Shown piece after piece: positions 1-6,560 of a stretch of 6,939 bases of DNA. The first letter of the stretch is position 1; the number at the start of each line of letters is the position of its first letter. Source of the DNA: Litoreibacter sp. (GTDB taxonomy: Bacteria > Pseudomonadota > Alphaproteobacteria > Rhodobacterales > Rhodobacteraceae). The stretch covers positions 1-6,939 of the forward strand of contig JABDPP010000120.1 of assembly GCA_013042765.1 (NCBI GenBank), written 5' to 3'. The translations under genes were made by a program, and so were the position numbers. Below the pieces are notes generated by a model. It did no database searches. It worked only from the letters and a program-made list of their open reading frames with translations, and was not told the DNA's origin.

Positions 1-63
1 ATCCTGGCCAACGCGAAACGCGTAATCCGGGATGCATGGGCGCTGTCGCAGCGTCCCGAGTAA
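1..63 (+). CDS. C-terminal end of an unidentified upstream gene (5' truncated)
   Basis: An open frame runs from base 1 to a TAA at 61-63 and encodes the 20-residue tail ILANAKRVIRDAWALSQRPE. Codon choice is GC-rich like the genes downstream, and a strong hairpin begins 7 bases after the stop, as expected at a gene end. The tail looks like an amphipathic helix ending a soluble protein. It is too short to assign a family; a regulator or an enzyme of the same pathway would both be plausible. The frame could be chance because it is so short. Confidence 0.5.
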   Translation: MLANAKRVIRDAWALSQRPE

Positions 64-70
64 AAAAACA

Positions 71-100
71 GGGGCGCCGGGTCGAGGAGCCCGGCGCCCC
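71..100 (+). terminator. Strong GC hairpin, probable terminator or attenuator
   Basis: Two perfect 11-base arms, GGGGCGCCGGG (71-81) and CCCGGCGCCCC (90-100), enclose an 8-base loop. The hairpin sits 7 bases after the stop of the upstream gene. An A-rich tract (62-68) precedes it, but only TT follows before GAAATT. The classic U-tract is therefore on the minus-strand side, and plus-strand termination may be leaky. It may separate the upstream gene from the transporter operon, or act as a partial terminator or RNA-stabilising end within a longer operon. Confidence 0.7.
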
Positions 101-108
101 TTGAAATT

Positions 109-124
109 GCAGCCCCCGGGCTGC
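109..124. promoter_or_regulatory. Short palindrome upstream of tctC, possible operator
   Basis: GCAGCCC (109-115) and GGGCTGC (118-124) are perfect inverted arms separated by CC. The element lies between the terminator-like hairpin and the tctC ribosome binding site, where an operator for the transporter operon could sit. It could equally fold as a 6-bp RNA stem with a 4-base loop. No convincing -35/-10 pair was found next to it, so the regulatory role is a guess. Confidence 0.25.
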
Positions 125-167
125 GACTGGCCGCGGTTGAGCGGCACAACAATAGGGAGGAACAACT

Positions 168-1130
168 ATGAAAACAAAAATTCTTGCATCTGCTGCGCTC
201 TCCGCGGCGGTCGCTCTCGCGGTCTCCGGGCCGGCGCGTGCCGACTTCCCGGAGAAAGCGGTCGAGATGACAGTACTCTTCGGCGGCACCGCGCAAACCA
301 TCGGTCAGCTGCTGGCTGACCTTATGTCCAAGGAACTGGACGAGAAGGTTGTCCCGGTCTCTCGCAACGGTGGCGGCGGTTCAGTCGGCTATCAATATGT
401 CCACGGGACCGAAGCTGACGGCTACAACATCGTTTGGAACTCGAACTCGATCATCACCGGCTATCGCGGTGGCAAGATCGATTTCGACCACTCGGCATTC
501 GCGCCAATCGCCAAGGTCAGTGTCGAGGTTCCTGCGGTTGCAGTGCGCGCCGACACTGGTTGGGAGTCGCTTTCTGACATGGCCGAAGCCATCAAGGCCT
601 CCGGTAACAAGTTGAAGGTCGGCGCCTCCGGCAAGGGATCCTTCACACACCTGACCACCGAAGCCGTTCTGGCCTCCGTCGGGCTTTCTGACACGTCGAC
701 GCATGTGCCCTATGACCGTGGCAAAGCACCGGTCGAATTGCTGGCGGGCCGTCTGGACGCCGCCGTGCAATGGCCGGGCCAGTTCATCTCGCATCACGAG
801 GCGGGGACGCTGCGTATTCTCTGCGTGACATCGGCCGAGCGCATCGCGGCTCTGCCGGATGTTCCGACCTGCGCCGAAAGCGGGGCGGGAGATATGGACA
901 TCGTGATGTGGCGCGGTCTGGCTGCTCCTGCGGGCACGCCTGAGGATGTGGTCATGAAGCTCGAAGCGGCCGCCAAGGCAGCGACCGAGACCGAGGAGTT
1001 TAAGTCTGCTGCTGAAACCGTAGGCTTCGAGATCGACTTTGCCGATCATGCCGCCTTTGGTGAAGTGATCGCGAGCGATGACGCGAAAATCAGTGAGCTG
1101 ATGGACGGCCTCGGCCTGAAGAAGCAGTAA
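168..1130 (+). CDS. tctC: TTT transporter periplasmic substrate-binding protein, TctC/Bug family
   Basis: This is the extracytoplasmic receptor that captures an organic anion and delivers it to the TctA/TctB membrane complex. It has 320 residues, normal for the family. Residues 1-25 form a Sec signal peptide: a Lys-rich start, an Ala/Val core and an A-R-A cleavage site before Asp26. Family landmarks follow in order: FPEKAVEMTV (27-36), the first ligand loop with GGTAQTIGQ (39-47), the second glycine loop RNGGGGSVG (66-74), ADGYNI (83-88), HVPYDRGKAP (from 179) and the DVPT box (to about 234). The start is supported by GGGAGG at 155-160, 7 bases before ATG. It is oddly unlike most relatives in the first loop, where the usual GGxxDxxxR carries Gln at both the Asp and Arg positions (Gln43 and Gln47). 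The family is clear; the ligand is not predictable. The linked genes suggest a sugar acid or dicarboxylate. Confidence 0.93.
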   Translation: MKTKILASAALSAAVALAVSGPARADFPEKAVEMTVLFGGTAQTIGQLLADLMSKELDEKVVPVSRNGGGGSVGYQYVHGTEADGYNIVWNSNSIITGYRGGKIDFDHSAFAPIAKVSVEVPAVAVRADTGWESLSDMAEAIKASGNKLKVGASGKGSFTHLTTEAVLASVGLSDTSTHVPYDRGKAPVELLAGRLDAAVQWPGQFISHHEAGTLRILCVTSAERIAALPDVPTCAESGAGDMDIVMWRGLAAPAGTPEDVVMKLEAAAKAATETEEFKSAAETVGFEIDFADHAAFGEVIASDDAKISELMDGLGLKKQ

Positions 1131-1134
1131 GCTG

Positions 1135-1641
1135 ATGAGTGAACGCCCCGACCAGGCCGAACGCCGCGAGGATATCCTCGCGGGGAGTCTTCTCATGATC
1201 TTCTCGATCCTCTGGGTGGCGGTGGTCTGGTCGACCGTTCCCGTAGGCGAAGGCGTCGGACCGCGCGCGTTTCCGCTCTGGCTCGGCGTCGCGTTGGTGG
1301 TGCTGTCTGTGCTGCTGCTGCTCAAAGGGCTGCGCGGCGTCTATCCGGCGGTGGAGGAGGCCGAGTACGCCGTCGAGCCGCCGGTCTCAATCGTGCTTCG
1401 GCTCTCGTTGGTCGTCGCGGTCTGCGTGATCATCGCGGTCTACGGCTTCCTGATGCAAAAGATCGGTTTCTTGCCCGCCACCGTTATTACGGTGGCCGCA
1501 ACACTGATCTTCGGGTTGGGCGAACGGCGGCCGCTGGTCATCATTGGCATGGCATTGGGTATCGCAGTCGGCGCCTGGGCGGCCTTTGGCCAGCTTCTGG
1601 GTGCCTACATGCCGCCCGGCACCTGGATCACGCTCTTCTAG
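1135..1641 (+). CDS. tctB: TTT transporter small membrane subunit, TctB family
   Basis: This is the small integral-membrane subunit of the TTT transporter, which works with the large channel subunit TctA. It has 168 residues, typical for TctB. About five hydrophobic segments are visible near residues 14-35, 46-64, 87-107, 111-128 and 133-156. The family signature GVGPRAFP (40-47) lies between the first two, and KIGFLPAT (109-116) starts the fourth. A charged linker with several Glu (72-81) separates segments two and three. Only four bases separate it from the tctC stop and there is no strong Shine-Dalgarno site, so translation is probably coupled to tctC. TctB is poorly conserved between species, so the call rests on topology, the GxGPxxFP motif and its place between tctC and tctA. 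Confidence 0.9.
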   Translation: MSERPDQAERREDILAGSLLMIFSILWVAVVWSTVPVGEGVGPRAFPLWLGVALVVLSVLLLLKGLRGVYPAVEEAEYAVEPPVSIVLRLSLVVAVCVIIAVYGFLMQKIGFLPATVITVAATLIFGLGERRPLVIIGMALGIAVGAWAAFGQLLGAYMPPGTWITLF

Positions 1642-1643
1642 AG

Positions 1644-1685
1644 CCTTGTCCGGACCCCCCCCCGGGGTCCGGTCTTCGAACAAGG
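1644..1685 (+). promoter_or_regulatory. Two-part intercistronic hairpin between tctB and tctA covering the tctA ribosome site
   Basis: The inner stem pairs CCGGACCCC (1650-1658) with GGGGTCCGG (1664-1672) around a five-C loop. An outer stem pairs CCTTGT (1644-1649) with ACAAGG (1680-1685), leaving a seven-base bulge (1673-1679) on the 3' side. The 3' arm of the outer stem includes most of the only Shine-Dalgarno-like sequence of tctA, AAGGG (1682-1686), 10 bases before ATG 1697. No U-tract follows, so this is not a standard terminator. It more likely sets tctA translation or protects mRNA ends. The stem includes a run of nine C (1655-1663). Confidence 0.6.
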
Positions 1686-1696
1686 GATAACGCATC

Positions 1697-3232
1697 ATGG
1701 ACCTCTTTCTGACAGCAGCCCAGATCGCACTCAGCCCCGCGTCGATCCTTGCGGTGCTGTCGGGCTGTCTTCTGGGCGTCGTGTTCGGCGCGATCCCCGG
1801 TCTGACCTTTACCGTCGCTATGGCGCTGGTCGTGCCCATGTCGTTTTCGCTGGACACGGCACCCGCCATCGCACTTTTGCTGGGCACCTATATCGGAGGC
1901 ATGACCGGGGGCTCGGTCTCTGCGATCCTGTTGGGCATCCCTGGAACGCCATCGGCCGCGGCAACAGTTCTGGACGGCTACCAGCTGACACGGCGCGGCA
2001 AGGCCTCGCTGGCGCTGGGCACCGCGGTTGTCGCGTCGGCCTTCGGTGGGATCATCAGCCTGATCGTCATGGTTTTGTCGGTCGATCTGGTGGCCAAGCT
2101 CGCGCTTCAATTCGGTCCGGCTGAGACGTTCGGACTTCTTGTCTTTGGATTGTCCACCATTTGCGGCCTCGCGCAGGGGTCACTGCTGAAGGGACTTATC
2201 GCAGGTGTGCTGGGCCTTCTGGTGATGACGGTCGGCATCGACGAGATGTCGGGCTTGCAGAGGCTGACCTTCGGAACCGTGGTGATGCAACAAGGCGTGA
2301 GCCTGCTGGTGGCGATGATCGCGCTTTTCGCCGTGCCGCACGTGATCGATGCCTTCGTGCTATATTATGCTGAGGACCGAAAGCGTAAGGACAAAGTGAT
2401 GAATGTCCGGGCCGAGCTGCCGACTGTCCGCGACATTGGCCGCGACTTCTGGCTGATGCTGCGCTGCGCTCTCCTCGGAACCGGAATTGGTGCAATCCCT
2501 GGCACTGGTGGACCGATTGCGGCCTTCCTGGCCTATGCGCATGCGCGTAAATCCTCGAAGACCCCCGAGCGGTTCGGCAAGGGCGAAATGGCCGGGGTCG
2601 TCGCGCCCGAGACGGCGAACAACGCGGTCACTGGCGGTGCGATGATCCCGCTTCTGTCGCTCGGAATTCCCGGCGACCCGGCAACCGCGATCCTGCTCTC
2701 TGGCCTGTTGATCCATGGCCTGATCCCAGGGCCAATGCTGTTTCTGATGAACCCCGGCGAGATCTACCAGATCTACATCGCCATCGTAATGGCTTATATC
2801 GCGGTGGTAGCGATCCAGCTTGTGGGCATCCGCTTCTTCGTCCAGGTGCTGCGCGTACCGGCGCACCTGCTGGCGGTCGGCGTCATCGTGATGTGCGCCT
2901 ACGGCGCGTTTGCGATCCGCAACTCCGTTTTCGATGTTGTCTCGGTCGCTGTGCTGGGTGCGCTGGCCTATGGACTTTCACGGGTGCGTATCCCGCTGAC
3001 CCCAATCATTCTTGGTCTGGTCCTCGGCCCCGCCATCGAGCGCGAGTTCCGGACCGCACTGATCCTCTCGGAAGGATCGCCCACCGTCTTCGTCTCAACC
3101 GTGCCCGGGATCTTCTTCCTCGGCCTCGCCGCGCTGATCGTTGGCACCCAGGTGCTGCGTGCGATCAGGGCGACCGTAAATGCTCAAAAAGAAAAGGAGC
3201 AACCCCGTGCTTCAGTCACCCCATCCGAATGA
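1697..3232 (+). CDS. tctA: TTT transporter large membrane subunit, TctA family
   Basis: This is the permease subunit that moves substrate across the inner membrane, driven by an ion gradient in characterised TTT systems. It has 511 residues, matching the usual ~500. The internal repeat of the family shows as two Pro-Gly motifs, GAIPGLT (31-37) and GAIPGTGG (265-272). Other landmarks are TYIGGMTGGS (64-73), GIPGTPSAAATVLDG (80-94), the FGKGE and APETANNAV stretch (293-311), LGIPGDPAT (322-330), GLIPGPMLF (341-349) and the late block RIPLTPIILGLVLG (431-444). Long hydrophobic segments run through the whole protein, and the last ~25 residues are charged and cytosolic-looking. The start is the only one that keeps the full N-terminal segment; its weak AAGGG site lies in a hairpin. 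Its 3' end overlaps the next gene by 26 bases in another frame. Family assignment is very firm. Confidence 0.96.
   Translation: MDLFLTAAQIALSPASILAVLSGCLLGVVFGAIPGLTFTVAMALVVPMSFSLDTAPAIALLLGTYIGGMTGGSVSAILLGIPGTPSAAATVLDGYQLTRRGKASLALGTAVVASAFGGIISLIVMVLSVDLVAKLALQFGPAETFGLLVFGLSTICGLAQGSLLKGLIAGVLGLLVMTVGIDEMSGLQRLTFGTVVMQQGVSLLVAMIALFAVPHVIDAFVLYYAEDRKRKDKVMNVRAELPTVRDIGRDFWLMLRCALLGTGIGAIPGTGGPIAAFLAYAHARKSSKTPERFGKGEMAGVVAPETANNAVTGGAMIPLLSLGIPGDPATAILLSGLLIHGLIPGPMLFLMNPGEIYQIYIAIVMAYIAVVAIQLVGIRFFVQVLRVPAHLLAVGVIVMCAYGAFAIRNSVFDVVSVAVLGALAYGLSRVRIPLTPIILGLVLGPAIEREFRTALILSEGSPTVFVSTVPGIFFLGLAALIVGTQVLRAIRATVNAQKEKEQPRASVTPSE
3192..3199 (+). promoter_or_regulatory. Ribosome binding site that sets a GTG start for the ThDP enzyme
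   Basis: AAAAGGAG lies inside the end of tctA, 7 bases before GTG 3207. The upstream in-frame ATG at 3180 has no comparable site, and using it would add the charged peptide MLKKKRSNP. That peptide is simply the Shine-Dalgarno region read through. The GTG start is therefore preferred. Confidence 0.8.
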
Positions 3233-5102
3233 CACGGCCTCTATTGCTACGATCCGGGCCCGCGCGGCGCGGCTGGCGGCCAATTCCGTCGATGATGCCC
3301 TGATCGATACCAAAACCGGCGGCGTTCTGGAGCTGACCCTGTCCGAGGCGTTGGTCGTCGGTTTGATGAAGCAGGGCGTACGCCGCTACTTCGCGATCTT
3401 CGGGCACGGCTCGACCGACCTGGGCGAGGTTCTGCGGATCTATCAAGAGGAAGGCGCGGTCGAGGTCATCAACTGCCGCAACGAGGTCGAGATGGCCCAT
3501 GCCGCGACTGCCTATGCCTGGGTTTATGGCGAAACGCCGGCTGTGGTCACATCAATCGGGCCGGGCGGTTTGCAGGCGATGGCGGGCTCTCTGGCCGCCG
3601 CTTCGAATGGTGTCGGCGTCTACCACATCTACGGCGACGAGACGACGCAGGGCGAAGGTTACAACATGCAACAGGTCCCCAAGCCGGAGCAGGGGATCTT
3701 CGGCAAGATGACGGCCCTGATGGGCCAATCCTACACGCTGCACACACCCGGCGCGCTACGCGAGTGCCTGCGCCGCGGCACTTCCTGCGTGCATCATCCC
3801 TATAAGGCCGGACCGTTCTACGTAATGCTCCCGATCAACACGCAGCCGCAGGTCACGCAGATCAAGGTCGCTACACTGCCGGGGCGCAACAAGGTGCCCG
3901 CCGTGGCGCCGGCGGATGCTGATGACCTGGCCGAGGCCATGACCTTCCTGCGCACGCACAAGCGCATCGTGATCAAGGCTGGCGGCGGCACCCGTGGCCA
4001 TCACGATGCCGTGCGTGCGCTGGCCACCAGCATCGGCGCACCAGTTGTGCTGTCACCGGGCTCGACCGGTGTTCTTGAGGACGCGGATACGCTGAACATG
4101 CATGTTGGCGGCTCCAAGGGCTCGCTGTCGGGCAATCACGCGATGCGCGAGGCCGATGCGGTTATCATGATCGGCAGCCGGGCGGTGTGTCAGGCGGATT
4201 GCTCGGGCGTTGGCTATCCCAACGCGCAGGCGGTGCTGAATATTAATGGCGATCTCGATGACCTGACCCACTATGCCAACACGATCTGTCTGCCCGGCGA
4301 TATCACGGCTGTGATCAAGACCCTGCTGATCGAGGCGCAGGGCGAGACCGGGGCGGAACTGCGCATGGACTGGTTGAAGGATTGTGCGACCAAGAAAGAC
4401 GCCTGGGGCAGCTTCAAGGCCGACAGGACGCATGCCGCACCGCTGCTTGACGAGGTGTGGCAGCGCCCGGTGCTGACCCAGCCCGCAGCGATCCATACCG
4501 TGTCTTCTTTTGCCAACAAGGTGGGCGCGATCAAGTTCTTTGACGCGGGCGATGTGCAGGCCAACGGGTTTCAGGTTGTCGAGGATGACATGCCGGGCCA
4601 GACCTTTACCGAGACCGGCGCCTCCTTCATGGGCTTTTCGGGCTCGGCCCTTCTGGGCAGTGCCGCGGCGCGCGACCCGAAATACGGGATCGCCTTTACC
4701 GGCGATGGCTCCTTCATGATGAACCCGCAGATCCTGATCGACGCGGTTGAGCATGGCGTGCGCGGCATGATCGCTTTGTTCGACAACCGCCGCATGGCCG
4801 CGATCACCGGGCTGCAATACGACCAGTATGGCGAGGAGTTCAGGACAAATGACAGCGTGGCTGTCGATTATGTCGCGATGGCTGGCGCGGTCTCCGGCGT
4901 GAAGGCGCTGCATGGCGGGCATAGCCGCGACGCGCTTGAGGCGGCGCTGGCCGAGGCCCATGCCCATGAGGGACTGTCGCTGATCCATATTCCGGTCTAC
5001 GCGGGCCGTGACCCGATTGCGGGGATGGGGGCCTATGGCTCCTGGAATGTCGGCAACTGGGTCGAAGACGTTCAGGACCAATACCTGAACGCGAAAATCT
5101 GA
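3207..5102 (+). CDS. Thiamine diphosphate-dependent enzyme, IolD-like (decarboxylase or C-C hydrolase)
   Basis: This is a 631-residue cytosolic member of the acetolactate-synthase superfamily, closest in pattern to IolD, the inositol-pathway hydrolase that opens a cyclic 1,2-dione. Three domains are visible. The N-terminal pyrimidine-binding domain (about 40-215) has FGHG (65-68) and RNEVEMAHAATAYA (91-104), where Glu93 is the expected cofactor-activating residue, then SIGPGG (116-121). The central domain is at about 233-373. The C-terminal domain (about 440-600) has the ThDP/Mg motif GDGS (499-502) ending at Asn527 in FDN, followed by GLQYDQYGEEFRT (535-547), which resembles the IolD region. 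About 40 residues precede the part that aligns with IolD. The IolD segment after SxGPG that reads roughly NRIPVLLLPGD is here NGVGVYHIYGDE, so the substrate probably differs from that of inositol-pathway IolD. It follows tctA with a 26-base overlap and precedes an ALDH and an IlvD dehydratase. Cleavage of a 2-keto acid in that pathway is an inference. Confidence 0.87.
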   Translation: MLQSPHPNDTASIATIRARAARLAANSVDDALIDTKTGGVLELTLSEALVVGLMKQGVRRYFAIFGHGSTDLGEVLRIYQEEGAVEVINCRNEVEMAHAATAYAWVYGETPAVVTSIGPGGLQAMAGSLAAASNGVGVYHIYGDETTQGEGYNMQQVPKPEQGIFGKMTALMGQSYTLHTPGALRECLRRGTSCVHHPYKAGPFYVMLPINTQPQVTQIKVATLPGRNKVPAVAPADADDLAEAMTFLRTHKRIVIKAGGGTRGHHDAVRALATSIGAPVVLSPGSTGVLEDADTLNMHVGGSKGSLSGNHAMREADAVIMIGSRAVCQADCSGVGYPNAQAVLNINGDLDDLTHYANTICLPGDITAVIKTLLIEAQGETGAELRMDWLKDCATKKDAWGSFKADRTHAAPLLDEVWQRPVLTQPAAIHTVSSFANKVGAIKFFDAGDVQANGFQVVEDDMPGQTFTETGASFMGFSGSALLGSAAARDPKYGIAFTGDGSFMMNPQILIDAVEHGVRGMIALFDNRRMAAITGLQYDQYGEEFRTNDSVAVDYVAMAGAVSGVKALHGGHSRDALEAALAEAHAHEGLSLIHIPVYAGRDPIAGMGAYGSWNVGNWVEDVQDQYLNAKI

Positions 5103-5112
5103 GGAGGCAGGA

Positions 5113-6555
5113 ATGTATCAGGATCTTAACCTATTCATTCGCGGAGACTGGCGTGCAGCGTCGGACAAGGCGACCAGAACCGTGACCGATCCGGCCACCG
5201 AGGAGGTGCTTGGCACCATTGCTGCGGCGACCGGAGATGATATCGACGCCGCGCTTGCGGCGGCGCAGGACGGCTTCGGCGTCTGGCGCAAGACCGGAAC
5301 ATGGGATCGCGCTGCGAAGATCCGCAAGGCTGCAGATCTAATCCGCGAACGGCAGGAACAGATTGCGCAGCTGATGTCGCTGGAAACCGGCAAGCCGCTG
5401 GCTGAGGCGATGGGCGAGACCGGCGCTGCCGCCGATCAGTTCGAGTGGTATTCCGAAGAGACCAAACGCATCTACGGGCAAATTATTGAGGCGCGCACCT
5501 CAGACAGCCGCATGGCGGTGATCTATCAGCCGGTGGGCGTTGTCGCGGCCTTCTCGGCGTGGAATTTCCCCGCGCTCCTGCCAGCCCGCAAGATCGCGGC
5601 TGCACTGGCGGCAGGGTGTTCCATCATCATCAAGCCGGCAGGGGAGACGCCCGCTTGCTGCGCGGCGCTGGTGCAGGCCTGCCACGATGCCGGGATCCCG
5701 CCCGGTGTGGTCAATATGCTGACCGGTAATTCCGGCCAGATCGCCGAGCAGCTGATCCGCTCGCCCATCGTGCGCAAGGTCAGCGTGACGGGCTCGGTGC
5801 CGGTCGGAAAGCAGATCCTGTCGCTGGCCGCCGAAGGGGTCAAGAAAGTGTCGATGGAACTGGGTGGCCACGGGCCGGTTCTGGTGTTCGACGATTTCGA
5901 CGCGCGGCAGGCCGCCGAGATCTGCGCGCCGACCAAGTTCCGCAATTGCGGTCAGGTCTGTATCTCGCCAACCCGGTTCTACGTGCATGAAAACAGCTAC
6001 GAGGCGTTTTCCTCCCGCTTTGCCGAGATTGCGCAGTCGCTCAAGATCGGGCGCGGGCTCGAAGAGGGCGTGCAGGTGGGGCCGATGGCCAACAAGCGCG
6101 GGCTGGAGACGATCCAGCGCATGACGCAGGACGCGGTGGACCGCGGGGCCGAGCTACTGGCTGGCGGCAAGACACCGGCGGGTTTCAACAAAGGGCATTT
6201 CGTGGAGCCGACCGTGCTGGGCCGGGTGCCGGACGACGCGCTCGTGATGACCGAGGAGCCGTTCGGCCCCATCGCGCCGATCACCACATTCACCGATTAC
6301 GACGAGGTCATCGCACGCGCCAATGCGCTGCCCTTCGGGCTTGCAGGCTATGTCTTCTCCAATAACCTGAGCGTGGCGACCCGCGCATACGAGGATCTCG
6401 AGGTCGGCATGGTCGGCGTCAACGAGATGCTGCTGGCCACCGCCGAGGCACCGTTCGGGGGCGTCAAGGAAAGCGGCATGGGCCGTGAAGGCGGATCGCT
6501 TGGCATCCAAGACTACCTCGATCCGAAATACGTTAAGATCAAACTGGCAGGGTAA
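5113..6555 (+). CDS. NAD(P)-dependent aldehyde dehydrogenase, succinate-semialdehyde dehydrogenase type
   Basis: This enzyme oxidises an aldehyde to a carboxylic acid in the cytosol. It has 480 residues, the normal length for GabD-like ALDHs. Catalytic features are all present: Asn151 in SAWNFP, Lys174 in IIIKPAGETP, the general base Glu249 in MELGG, nucleophile Cys283 in CGQVC, Glu382 in EEPFGP, and the C-terminal FGGVKESGMGREGG (448-461). Arg159 (in PARK) and Arg277 (in KFRN) sit where human SSADH has the two arginines that bind the substrate carboxylate. The serine that completes that pocket appears to be Ala442. An anionic aldehyde is thus likely, but not necessarily succinate semialdehyde; sulfolactaldehyde and 2-oxoglutarate semialdehyde dehydrogenases belong to related groups. 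The GGAGG site (5103-5107) starts right after the stop of the preceding gene, 5 bases before ATG, so the two are tightly coupled. Confidence 0.93.
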   Translation: MYQDLNLFIRGDWRAASDKATRTVTDPATEEVLGTIAAATGDDIDAALAAAQDGFGVWRKTGTWDRAAKIRKAADLIRERQEQIAQLMSLETGKPLAEAMGETGAAADQFEWYSEETKRIYGQIIEARTSDSRMAVIYQPVGVVAAFSAWNFPALLPARKIAAALAAGCSIIIKPAGETPACCAALVQACHDAGIPPGVVNMLTGNSGQIAEQLIRSPIVRKVSVTGSVPVGKQILSLAAEGVKKVSMELGGHGPVLVFDDFDARQAAEICAPTKFRNCGQVCISPTRFYVHENSYEAFSSRFAEIAQSLKIGRGLEEGVQVGPMANKRGLETIQRMTQDAVDRGAELLAGGKTPAGFNKGHFVEPTVLGRVPDDALVMTEEPFGPIAPITTFTDYDEVIARANALPFGLAGYVFSNNLSVATRAYEDLEVGMVGVNEMLLATAEAPFGGVKESGMGREGGSLGIQDYLDPKYVKIKLAG

Positions 6556-6560
6556 TACGC

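Noticed and set aside
101..106. TTGAAA as a -35 box
   Set aside because: No -10-like hexamer lies 16-18 bases downstream; the sequence there is GC-rich.
128..142. Possible sigma-54 promoter upstream of tctC
   Set aside because: TGGC and GC have the right spacing, but the TT before the -12 GC is GA. The implied start would fall almost on the ribosome binding site. Too weak to annotate.
381..1325. Long minus-strand open frame (314 codons) opposite tctC and tctB
   Set aside because: It is rich in Arg, Ser and Gln with no family pattern and lies opposite a clear tctC. Antisense frames open easily in high-GC DNA.
4053..5081. Long minus-strand open frame (342 codons) opposite the ThDP enzyme gene
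   Set aside because: Composition is dominated by His, Arg and Gly with no recognisable motif. It mirrors the third-position GC bias of the real gene.
3207..5102. Sulfoacetaldehyde acetyltransferase or acetolactate synthase
   Set aside because: The FGHG, RNExxMAHAATAYA and FDN...LQ...EFRT patterns follow IolD more closely than Xsc or IlvB.
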